Shown here piece after piece: positions 1 through 5,193 of a stretch of 5,193 nucleotides of DNA. The stretch lies in NCBI GenBank assembly GCA_028706995.1, contig JAQTVR010000093.1, positions 1-5,193 of the forward strand, in the 5' to 3' direction. This DNA is from Dehalococcoidales bacterium (GTDB taxonomy: Bacteria > Chloroflexota > Dehalococcoidia > Dehalococcoidales > UBA5627). Within the stretch, counting starts at the first letter, position 1, and every line of letters begins with the position of its first letter. The notes under the pieces were generated by a model, which had not been told where the DNA came from, did not search any database, and saw only the letters and a program-made list of their open reading frames with translations. Position numbers and translations under genes: made by a program.

Positions 1-2
1 GA

Positions 3-731
3 TTATTTAATAGATATTCTAAAGAAATTTTTGGCACTAACCGGAAAGAGTATTTAGACAGACTTCGCACACAGTTACAGAAACAAGAACCCCAAATAAC
101 AGACATACTTCTACAGATTCTCGGTGATGGAATGGTTAGTATTAGTACCGTAACCCAATCGCATACAATCCCGCGTCGAGACCTACTAATGACTGCATTG
201 ATGGGAGGCAATAACGAATTATCACACAATTTCTACTCTTTTCAGGCACCGGTTACCAATCTATTCAATAGGGCATTGGGTGCTGTAGAATCAGGTCTTT
301 GGTCTCCACAAGAACCGACCCCTGTTCTTGTAATTAAGGATGATGAACTCAGGTCCCGCTGTTCCGATTTATTGTGTGCTCCTGGAAATTATGATCGTGT
401 AATTAGAGAGGCAACTACTGTTTTAGAAAACCGCCTTCGGAATAAGCCTCCACATGAGTTATTGGTGCAACTGATTCCAAATGCCGCTGATCAGATTGGT
501 GATAATCTCGTTAACAAGTTATTATCACCTAATAATCCCATATTGGCCATCAGTAGTGATAAACAAAAGCGAATTGCATTCCATCAAATAATGCTTGGTA
601 TAATTTCTTATCTACGAAATCCCTACCATCACATTCTTGCCTCTTATACAGAATGGTCGTGGGCATGGTCTATTGTCGGATTCATTGATAGATTATTGTC
701 CGATATTGAAATTTGTGTGGTCGTAAAATAA
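3..731 (+). CDS. HEPN-like protein of the Hypoth_Ymh/TIGR02391 type (5' end outside window)
   Basis: The reading frame is open from the left edge (first full codon at 3) to TAA at 729-731, giving 242 residues. The ATG at 132 has no clear Shine-Dalgarno and lies inside the open frame, so the true start is probably outside the window. The first 40 residues are charged and helical. The C-terminal half (from about residue 120) has the pattern I associate with Hypoth_Ymh/TIGR02391: a helix with NYDRVIREATTVLENRLR, a short loop with GDNLVNKL, then ISYLRNPYHH and a last amphipathic helix ending in FIDRLL. RNPYHH (bases 615-632) fits the RX4H active-site motif of HEPN-fold RNases, which often act in toxin-antitoxin or abortive-infection systems. 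That the gene is a real CDS is fairly secure; the family call is from memory, and RNase activity is inference. No signal peptide or membrane segment is visible. It looks AT-richer than the minus-strand operon, which suggests accessory origin. The last residues (ICVVVK) may be non-native if the 3' end was disturbed. Confidence 0.7.
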   Translation, partial: LFNRYSKEIFGTNRKEYLDRLRTQLQKQEPQITDILLQILGDGMVSISTVTQSHTIPRRDLLMTALMGGNNELSHNFYSFQAPVTNLFNRALGAVESGLWSPQEPTPVLVIKDDELRSRCSDLLCAPGNYDRVIREATTVLENRLRNKPPHELLVQLIPNAADQIGDNLVNKLLSPNNPILAISSDKQKRIAFHQIMLGIISYLRNPYHHILASYTEWSWAWSIVGFIDRLLSDIEICVVVK

Positions 732-778
732 ATAGATTAGCTGAATATACCAAGGATAACTCTTTCCGCCATAAACCT

Positions 779-1033
779 TCAATGTTTCACTTCCTTGTAC
801 AGCCTCAAACTCTCTTCAAACTTCACACTCCTCGTATATCTCAATACCATATCCAAACTCTCCCAACCCACCAACCTCATGATATGCTCTACATTCAATC
901 CAGCCCTATGCAGATCCCAGATATTATCGCCTGCGCACATACTATCAACCCTAAAAATCAACAATTTTGCTGTCCTGGCGGTAAAAGGCGCTTCCCTTTG
1001 CTTTCCGCCTTTTCCCCAGATGTGACACCCCGA
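779..1033 (-). pseudogene. Tyrosine recombinase (phage-type integrase) C-terminal remnant
   Basis: After an in-frame TAA at 1036-1034, the minus strand codes for 84 residues ending in TGA at 781-779. The fragment opens with IWGKGGKQREAPFTARTAKL, the usual beta-hairpin of tyrosine recombinases carrying the catalytic Lys. It ends with HRAGLNVEHIMRLVGWESLD followed by MVLRYTRSV and a tail helix. That is the box around the second His/Trp (GW here) and the nucleophilic Tyr (residue 66 of the fragment). The segment between GDNIW and LHRAGL should hold about 40 residues including the HxxR box with the second catalytic Arg; it is missing, so an internal deletion is likely. The N-terminal SAM-like domain and first Arg are also absent, and the only possible starts are internal (for example TTG at 964). 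It cannot encode an active recombinase. The RYTRSV tail resembles integrases I recall from Dehalococcoides relatives. It converges on the HEPN-like gene across a 47-base gap. Confidence 0.8.
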
Positions 1034-1059
1034 TTAAAAGTCAGGTGCTCTACCTGATT
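1021..1059 (-). other. tRNA-Lys(UUU) gene fragment, possible attachment-site remnant
   Basis: On the minus strand, bases 1054-1032 read GGTAGAGCACC, then TGA, then the loop CTTTTAA, then TC. This matches the D-loop, D-stem 3' arm, anticodon stem and UUU anticodon loop of bacterial tRNA-Lys as I remember it. The anticodon stem still pairs (CCTGA with TCGGG, one G-U), and the similarity may run on through GGTGTCACA to 1021. The 5' acceptor strand and the 5' arm of the D-stem are missing: TTCT stands where GCTC is expected. The T-arm and 3' acceptor are also missing, because the sequence passes directly into integrase coding sequence. It is therefore not a functional tRNA gene. Integrases often recombine in tRNA genes, and one remnant abuts this fragment, so an attachment-site scar is the favoured reading. 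Confidence 0.6.
1036..1057 (-). terminator. Weak hairpin plus short T-run after the fumarase gene
   Basis: On the minus strand TCAGGT (1057-1052) and ACCTGA (1046-1041) form a perfect 6-bp stem around the loop AGAGC, followed by CTTTTAA. It lies 54 bases after the fumarase alpha stop and could end operon transcription. The stem is short and the T-run has only four bases. The same bases are explained by the tRNA-Lys fragment, where the complementarity could be incidental. No better terminator is seen in the region. Confidence 0.25.
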
Positions 1060-1111
1060 AGAAAGAATGAATAAATTGGTTGTGGAATGTTCAAATAGAT
1101 GATGAGGAGGT

Positions 1112-1957
1112 TTAAAGCACTGTCTCCCTGTGCCTGATGCTATGACATTGTATATTTACGGCTACCGGAAGGCTGGCGATGTGTGTAGGTATTGCCTGAG
1201 CATGTACTGCAAGGGCGGTGATATTGCCGCCGAATCCCAGGGGACCAATTCCCAATTCATTTACCCTTGTTAAAATATCCTTTTCCAGTTTGGCAATTTC
1301 GGAGTTGGGGTTGGGTTTACAGGTTTCCCTTAATAACGCTTCTTTAGCCATCAGCGTGGCTTTTTCAATGGTGCCCCCGATTCCAAGTCCAATAATAATA
1401 GGGGGGCAGGGGCTGCCGCCGGCTTCTTCGATGGTTTTAAGCACTAACTTAATGATGCCTTCGCTGCCTTCGCCGGGTTTGAGCATTGCTATCTTGCTCT
1501 TGTTCTCAGCGCCGCTTCCTTTTGACATAACGCTGATTTTAAGCTTATCACCGGGGACTATCTTCGTATGAATTACAGCAGGGGTATTATCACCCGTGTT
1601 TTTCCTGTCCGAAAACGGGTGAGCAACTATCGATTTGCGCAGGTATCCTTCTTTGTAACCCTGCCTCACTCCATCGTTTACGGCATCGTCGAGGTCTCCG
1701 CCTGTGATATGAACATCCTGTCCTATTTCTAAAAAGACGATTGCCGTGCCGCAATCCTGGCAAAGCGGGATATTTTCATTTCTGGCAATCGAGGCGTTTT
1801 TTATAATTATATCCAGGGCTTCCTGTCCGAGAGGGGATTCTTCACGTGTGCGAGCATTCTTTAAGGCTTTGAGGGTATCCTCTCCCAGCTCTAAGTTTGC
1901 CTGTTGCAGCATTTCGGAGATGGCGCCGGTGATACTTGCGGTCTTTATTTCTCGCAT
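1112..1957 (-). CDS. fumA: Class I fumarate hydratase, alpha (N-terminal) subunit
   Basis: The protein has 281 residues, the usual size for the alpha chain of two-subunit, oxygen-sensitive [4Fe-4S] fumarases, which interconvert malate and fumarate in the cytoplasm together with a separate beta chain. Three cysteines fit the cluster ligands of class I fumarase: C66 in LCQDCG, C184 in SPCPP and C271 in IQCHSIRH. Other family blocks are GDNTPAVIHTKIVPGDKL (about 122-139), SKGSGAENKSKIAMLKPGEG (145-164) and GLGIGGTIEKA (190-200). The C-terminus HIASLPVAVNIQCH is the normal domain end, so the gene is complete. ATG at 1957 lies 5 bases after the malate dehydrogenase stop; only a weak GGGGA (1975-1971) stands upstream, so translation may depend on coupling. 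Two oddities: most relatives I recall have CQDTG rather than CQDCG, and no beta-subunit gene follows. L(+)-tartrate dehydratase alpha is homologous, but the MDH neighbour favours fumarase. The symbol follows the fumA/fumB naming of alpha/beta subunits. Confidence 0.93.
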   Translation of the reverse strand: MREIKTASITGAISEMLQQANLELGEDTLKALKNARTREESPLGQEALDIIIKNASIARNENIPLCQDCGTAIVFLEIGQDVHITGGDLDDAVNDGVRQGYKEGYLRKSIVAHPFSDRKNTGDNTPAVIHTKIVPGDKLKISVMSKGSGAENKSKIAMLKPGEGSEGIIKLVLKTIEEAGGSPCPPIIIGLGIGGTIEKATLMAKEALLRETCKPNPNSEIAKLEKDILTRVNELGIGPLGFGGNITALAVHAQAIPTHIASLPVAVNIQCHSIRHRETVL

Positions 1958-1962
1958 TTTTG

Positions 1963-2892
1963 TTAAATGTTCCCCAGTGTTTTTATAAGCGCTCTGACAG
2001 CCTCCGAGGAATTCTTAAGGGCGGTTAGCTCTTCATCTGTCAGTTTAAAATCAACTATTTCCTCGATGCCATTTTTACCCAGTTTAACGGGTACGCCGAT
2101 AACAACGTCACTTATATTATATTCCCCCTGTAAATAGGCGGCACAGGGAAGTATTTCTTTCTTATCTAGGATTATAGCCTCTGCCATACGGGCTGCGGCG
2201 GCTGACGGAGCATAAAAAGCGCTGCCTGTTTTGAGTAAACCGACGATTTCGGCGCCCCCGTTTATGGTACGCTTAATTAACTTATCTATAGTCTCTTGCG
2301 GCAAAAGTTTTGTGATAGGCTTTCCCTTGACTGTAGCCAGCCTGGGGATAACCACCATGTTTTGCCCGTGTTCTCCCAGGACGAACGAGTTAACATCGGT
2401 CATCGGGACATTCAACTCGGAAGCGATAAAGCTGGAAAGGCGGGCGCTATCCAGCACGCCGGATAGTCCAAGCACGCGGTTCCTGGGGAAGCCGCTGGTT
2501 TTCAAAGCCAAATATGTCATGGTATCCACAGGGTTGGTAACTATTATGATGACACAGCCGGGTGAGTATTCTACGATATTTTTGGTAACTTCAGAGACTA
2601 TCCCGGAATTGATTTTTATAAGTTCGTCACGGCTCATGCCGGGTTTTCTGCCGATGCCTGAAGTAACTATAACTACATCCGAATTGGCTGTATCTTCGTA
2701 GCTATTAGTACCTTTGATTATAGAATCGAAACCTATAACAGGGGCGGATTCCTGTAAATCCAGCGCCTTGCCCTGGGGCAAGCCTTCAACAATATCCAGA
2801 AGCACAATATCGGCAAAATTCTTTACGGCTAGACACTGGGCTAAACTGGCGCCGACATTTCCGGCGCCGATAACGCTTATCCTGGATTTCAT
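1963..2892 (-). CDS. mdh: Malate dehydrogenase (NAD-dependent, LDH-like type)
   Basis: It has 309 residues, full length for the LDH-like MDH group, and reduces oxaloacetate to malate with NADH in the cytoplasm. The N-terminal Rossmann fold shows IGAGNVG (8-14), and the acidic D33 at the end of beta-2 (VLLDIVEG) marks NAD preference. The substrate loop is IGRKPGMSRDE: R82 in place of the Gln of lactate dehydrogenases supports malate specificity, with R88 also conserved. VTNPVD gives N120, LDSARL gives D148 and R151, and GEHG gives the catalytic H175. The C-terminal domain ends in a helix typical of the family. ATG at 2892 shares one base with the isocitrate dehydrogenase stop (TAATG), and a GGAG lies 11 bases upstream, so the two genes are probably translationally coupled. 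The next gene supplies fumarase, so oxaloacetate could run on to fumarate. No defects seen. Confidence 0.96.
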   Translation of the reverse strand: MKSRISVIGAGNVGASLAQCLAVKNFADIVLLDIVEGLPQGKALDLQESAPVIGFDSIIKGTNSYEDTANSDVVIVTSGIGRKPGMSRDELIKINSGIVSEVTKNIVEYSPGCVIIIVTNPVDTMTYLALKTSGFPRNRVLGLSGVLDSARLSSFIASELNVPMTDVNSFVLGEHGQNMVVIPRLATVKGKPITKLLPQETIDKLIKRTINGGAEIVGLLKTGSAFYAPSAAAARMAEAIILDKKEILPCAAYLQGEYNISDVVIGVPVKLGKNGIEEIVDFKLTDEELTALKNSSEAVRALIKTLGNI

Positions 2893-3986
2893 TATTTTAT
2901 TTTCTCCAGTTTCTCAATTACGGCATCAGCTACCTGCGATGTGCCTACCGCCCGGTCTCTTTCCGAATCGATCTTTAAATCATAGGTAACATTTTTACCC
3001 TCGTATATAACATCGGCTATGGCTTGTTCCAATCTGTGTGCATTATCCACTTCACCGATATGACGCAGCATCATTACACCCGAGAGCATCATAGCCATCG
3101 GGTTAACTTTATTCAATCCCCTGTACCTGGGAGCGCTGCCGTGAGTCGGTTCGAAAAGAGCATACTCATTGCCGATATTTGCCCCGGGTGCTACTCCAAG
3201 TCCGCCCACCAGGCCGGCGCACAGGTCCGAGAGGATATCGCCGTACAGGTTAGGGCAGACGATGACGTTGAATTGCTGCGGGTTTTTAATCAGTTGCATG
3301 GTCATATTATCTACAATCCTGTCTTCGAATTCTATATCCGGGTATTCCTTTGCCATATCTCTGGCGATTGCCAGGAAAAGCCCATCGGAGAATTTCATTA
3401 TGTTGGCCTTGTGTATGGCGGTTACCTTAGTTCTTTCATCGGCACGGGCAAACTCGAAAGCATAACGCAGGATATGGCGGCTGCCGGTTTCGGAGATGGG
3501 TTTTATGCTGATACCTGAATCCTCCCTGATATTGGTCCCGCTTTTCTCAGAGAGAAACTTTATCACCTCTAAAGTTTGAGGTTTACCCTTCTCGAATTCG
3601 ATGCCGGCATACAGGTCCTCGGTGTTTTCCCTGATGATGACGATATCGATATCCTTATAAGGAGACGAAATCCCCTGATAGCTCTTGCAGGGCCTTACGC
3701 AGGCGTAAAGCTCGAGCTGTTTTCGCAGGGCGACATTGACACTTCGAAAGCCCGAACCGACAGGGGTGGTAATCGGCCCCTTGATGGCAATTTTATTCTT
3801 GCGGATGGATTCGAGGACATGGTCGGGGAGGGGAGTTCCGTATTCCTCCATCACCTCGATACCTGCATGTACTATATCCCAGTTGAACCTGACGCCGGTG
3901 GCTTCCAGTACCCTCTTGGTTGCCTTGCTTATCTCCGGGCCGATACCGTCGCCGGGTATGAGCGTAATATTATAAGCGTTAGTCAT
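2892..3986 (-). CDS. icd: Isocitrate dehydrogenase, NAD-type, of the isocitrate/isopropylmalate dehydrogenase family
   Basis: It has 364 residues and would oxidatively decarboxylate isocitrate to 2-oxoglutarate. Family blocks in order: PGDGIGPEI (11-19), TTPVGSGFRSVNVALRKQLE (73-92) with substrate residues S82, N84 and R88, then VRP with R98, RENTEDLYAGIE with R119 and catalytic Y126, IHKANIMK with K193, metal-site D226, D250 and D254, and EPTHGSAPRY (279-288) in the coenzyme loop. The Ser and Asn of SVNVALR favour isocitrate over 3-isopropylmalate. The short length and the lack of the Lys-Tyr pair of E. coli-type NADP enzymes suggest NAD, which is inference. The start at 3986 is fixed by AGGAGG 10 bases upstream. 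It follows the aconitase small subunit by 21 bases, and its stop overlaps the mdh start by one base. Homoisocitrate dehydrogenase is the main alternative and is unlikely next to mdh and fumarase. Confidence 0.92.
   Translation of the reverse strand: MTNAYNITLIPGDGIGPEISKATKRVLEATGVRFNWDIVHAGIEVMEEYGTPLPDHVLESIRKNKIAIKGPITTPVGSGFRSVNVALRKQLELYACVRPCKSYQGISSPYKDIDIVIIRENTEDLYAGIEFEKGKPQTLEVIKFLSEKSGTNIREDSGISIKPISETGSRHILRYAFEFARADERTKVTAIHKANIMKFSDGLFLAIARDMAKEYPDIEFEDRIVDNMTMQLIKNPQQFNVIVCPNLYGDILSDLCAGLVGGLGVAPGANIGNEYALFEPTHGSAPRYRGLNKVNPMAMMLSGVMMLRHIGEVDNAHRLEQAIADVIYEGKNVTYDLKIDSERDRAVGTSQVADAVIEKLEKIK
2904..2907 (-). promoter_or_regulatory. Ribosome binding site of malate dehydrogenase (GGAG)
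   Basis: GGAG lies inside the 3' end of the isocitrate dehydrogenase gene, 11 bases before the ATG at 2892, which is part of the TAATG overlap. A moderate site at slightly long spacing that supports reinitiation from the upstream gene. Confidence 0.55.
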
Positions 3987-3996
3987 TAATTAAATG

Positions 3997-4002
3997 CCTC
4001 CT
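3997..4002 (-). promoter_or_regulatory. Ribosome binding site of isocitrate dehydrogenase (AGGAGG)
   Basis: A perfect AGGAGG ends 10 bases before the ATG at 3986. It is the only consensus Shine-Dalgarno among the operon junctions and sits in the operon's longest gap (21 bases), so this gene probably has its own strong translation initiation rather than relying on coupling. Confidence 0.85.
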
Positions 4003-4007
4003 GAGCT

Positions 4008-4502
4008 TTACAGTTGAAAATCCCCATATTTTTTTATGTAGGGCATAAGTCCGCCTTCATTAAGGATGCTGACCATGGCATCGGGTATTTTTTGAAAGGA
4101 AAGCTCGTTGCCGTTGGTTATATCTTTAACGGTGCCCTGTTTTAAATCTATTTCCAGTTCATCGCCGTCGTTTATCCTGTCGGTATCACATATCAGTAAC
4201 GGCAGCCCCAGGTTAATGGCATTTCTGAAAAAGATGCGGGCAACCGATTTAGCCAGTATGGCGCTGACACCTGACATTTTTATTACCAGGGGGGCGTGTT
4301 CACGGCTGGAACCCAGTCCGAAGTTGTTGCCGCCGACGACAAAATCACCGCTTTTTACACGCGAAGCAAAGGTAGGATCGGCGTCCTCCAGTACGTGTTT
4401 TGCCAGTTCCGGCAGGTTGCTTCTGAGATGTGCCAGCCGTCCCGGTACTATATGGTCGGTGGATATATTATCGCCGAATTTGAAGGCTTTACCCTTTAAC
4501 AT
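4008..4502 (-). CDS. Aconitase / 3-isopropylmalate dehydratase-type small subunit (LeuD-like)
   Basis: It has 164 residues and is the small (swivel-domain) partner of a split aconitase-superfamily enzyme; with the upstream large subunit it would isomerise citrate to isocitrate. Visible blocks are KFGDNISTDHIVPGRL (near the N-terminus), VVGGNNFGLGSSREHAPL (about 55-72) with the substrate-binding SSRE, and ARIFFRNAINLGLPLLICD, all typical of the LeuD fold. ATG at 4502 is chosen over the TTG one codon upstream because it gives the family start MLKGKAFKFGDN and has GAGG 7 bases before it. It overlaps the large-subunit stop by one base (TGATG), so equimolar coupled synthesis is likely. Substrate cannot be read surely from the sequence: isopropylmalate and homoaconitate are alternatives. 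No other leucine or lysine pathway gene is present, and the next genes are IDH, MDH and fumarase, so I infer aconitase. Confidence 0.9.
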   Translation of the reverse strand: MLKGKAFKFGDNISTDHIVPGRLAHLRSNLPELAKHVLEDADPTFASRVKSGDFVVGGNNFGLGSSREHAPLVIKMSGVSAILAKSVARIFFRNAINLGLPLLICDTDRINDGDELEIDLKQGTVKDITNGNELSFQKIPDAMVSILNEGGLMPYIKKYGDFQL

Positions 4503-5193
4503 CAAAGCACCTCTCTGGGGTCGGTAATTTCACCCTCTATGGCTGTAGCCGCTGCTGTAGCCGGGCTGCCCAGGTAGATAAAGGCATTCGGATTTCCCAT
4601 TCGCCCCTTGAAGTTGCGGTTGGCGGTAGAAAGACAGGATTCACCGTCACCCAGCACACCCTGGTGCAAACCCAGGCATGAACCGCAACCAGGCGGCAGG
4701 ATTACAGCTCCGGCATCGATGAATATCTCAGCATATCCGGCTTTGATCATCTGTACAAGTATGCTCCTGGATGCCGGTGTAATTGTCAACCTGGTCGATG
4801 GATGGCGTTTCTTTCCTTTTAGAATCGAGGCGGCTATTGCAAAATCCTCGATTCTTCCGTTAGTGCAGGTACTTATAGCAACCTGCTCAATTTTTGTGCC
4901 TTTCAAGTTTCTTGCTAAAGCCGTATTATCCACGGTATGCGGTCTGGATACTGTCGGCTCGAGTTTTGTAACATCTATGATAACGGTTCTTTCATAAACC
5001 GCATCGGTATCGGCGGAAAGCTGTAGATATTGATCCTGCCTATCATGCGCTTTTAAGTATTTTCGTGTTGTTTCATCACTGGCAAAAAGTCCGACCTTGG
5101 CTCCGGCTTCCACGGCCATATTGGCAATGGTCAATCGCTCCGGGATAGACATATTCTTAACGGTATCACCGTCGAACTCCAGTGCTTTATAGG
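4502..5193 (-). CDS. Aconitase / 3-isopropylmalate dehydratase-type large subunit (LeuC-like), C-terminal part
   Basis: The frame is open to the right edge; 229 residues of a protein usually about 420 long are present, so the start and N-terminal half lie outside the window. An internal ATG at 5152 is not the start, because the preceding codons (YKALEFDGDTVKN) already match the family. The three cysteines that bind the [4Fe-4S] cluster are visible: C109 in STCTNGR, and C169 and C172 in PPGCGSCLG (fragment numbering). STANRNFKGRMG and YLGSPATAAATAIEGEI are the standard LeuC/aconitase end blocks. The enzyme would dehydrate and rehydrate citrate via cis-aconitate in the cytoplasm, with the small subunit encoded next by a TGATG overlap. 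LeuC, homoaconitase and split aconitase share these motifs; aconitase is inferred from the downstream IDH, MDH and fumarase. As first gene seen in the operon it is probably near the promoter, which is off the window. Confidence 0.92.
   Translation of the reverse strand, partial: YKALEFDGDTVKNMSIPERLTIANMAVEAGAKVGLFASDETTRKYLKAHDRQDQYLQLSADTDAVYERTVIIDVTKLEPTVSRPHTVDNTALARNLKGTKIEQVAISTCTNGRIEDFAIAASILKGKKRHPSTRLTITPASRSILVQMIKAGYAEIFIDAGAVILPPGCGSCLGLHQGVLGDGESCLSTANRNFKGRMGNPNAFIYLGSPATAAATAIEGEITDPREVL
4508..4514 (-). promoter_or_regulatory. Ribosome binding site of the aconitase small subunit (AGAGGTG)
   Basis: AGAGGTG lies within the last codons of the large subunit, its GAGG core 7 bases before ATG at 4502. 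The spacing suits that ATG and is tighter for the TTG at 4505, so it decides the start. Confidence 0.65.

Larger units (their letters stand above)
732..1111. other. Boundary between accessory region and TCA operon; no intact gene
   Basis: These 380 bases hold no functional gene that I can support. Bases 732-778 are a plain convergent gap without a clear hairpin terminator. Bases 779-1033 are the integrase remnant, 1021-1059 the tRNA-Lys-like fragment, and 1060-1111 show nothing recognisable: no fumarase beta start on the minus strand and no tRNA 5' half. Composition seems to change near 1100, from AT-rich on the left to more balanced in the operon, judged by eye only. Confidence 0.6.

Noticed and set aside
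713..1057. Plus-strand open frame of 114 codons running through the middle region
   Set aside because: It lies antisense to the recognisable integrase remnant, overlaps the end of the HEPN-like gene, and its product is a low-information shadow without family features.
1101..1111. Plus-strand GAGGAGGT resembling a strong ribosome binding site
   Set aside because: No start codon with a lasting frame follows at suitable spacing, and the downstream bases code for fumarase alpha on the other strand.
1021..1111. Intact tRNA-Lys gene
   Set aside because: No acceptor stem, no 5' arm of the D-stem and no T-arm can be found around the matching core.
4540..4565. Short tandem repeat GCTGTAGCC within the large-subunit gene
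   Set aside because: It encodes the normal Ala/Thr-rich PATAAATAIEG end of the LeuC family; codon-level repetition explains it.
1218..4997. Several plus-strand open frames of 60-165 codons across the operon
   Set aside because: All are antisense to genes with clear catalytic motifs and none has a recognisable product.
5150..5152. ATG as the start of the large subunit
   Set aside because: The open frame and family-like sequence continue upstream to the window edge, and the half-length product would lack the N-terminal domain.
1..5193. CRISPR array, insertion-sequence ends or long direct repeats
   Set aside because: No regularly spaced repeats or terminal inverted repeats were seen on reading either strand.

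Overview
The window most likely comes from a strictly anaerobic bacterium, and Dehalococcoidia (Chloroflexota) is the best guess. The guess rests on a tightly packed run of TCA-type genes in the order aconitase/IPM-isomerase large subunit, small subunit, NAD-type isocitrate dehydrogenase, LDH-like malate dehydrogenase, two-subunit class I fumarase alpha. It also rests on an integrase remnant whose C-terminus looks like the integrases common in that class. This placement is inference from remembered family features, not from a search.

Right part (about 1112-5193, all minus strand): an operon read right to left. It starts beyond the right edge with a LeuC/aconitase-type large subunit, of which the C-terminal 229 residues are present. 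The matching small subunit follows, then isocitrate dehydrogenase, malate dehydrogenase and fumarase alpha. Junctions are tight: a 1-base TGATG overlap, a 21-base gap with a perfect AGGAGG, a 1-base TAATG overlap and a 5-base gap. Together the products would serve two arms of an incomplete TCA pathway: citrate to 2-oxoglutarate (aconitase, IDH) and oxaloacetate to fumarate (MDH, fumarase). Such arms feed glutamate and related biosynthesis in anaerobes. The operon promoter is not in the window.

Middle (about 732-1111): the fumarase beta gene that normally follows alpha is absent. In its place are 50 bases with nothing recognisable, a fragment matching the D-loop to anticodon-stem part of a tRNA-Lys(UUU), and, directly abutting it, a decayed tyrosine-recombinase C-terminus with an apparent internal deletion. 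This looks like the scar of an integrative element next to or inside the operon's tail.

Left part (3-731, plus strand): the C-terminal 242 residues of a gene that enters from the left edge. Its C-terminal half resembles the Hypoth_Ymh/TIGR02391 family and carries an RNPYHH motif that fits the RX4H signature of HEPN ribonucleases. It looks AT-richer than the operon and converges on the integrase remnant, so it is probably accessory (defence or toxin type) cargo. The operon itself is ordinary; the second look belongs to the boundary at about 1020-1111 and the HEPN-like gene.
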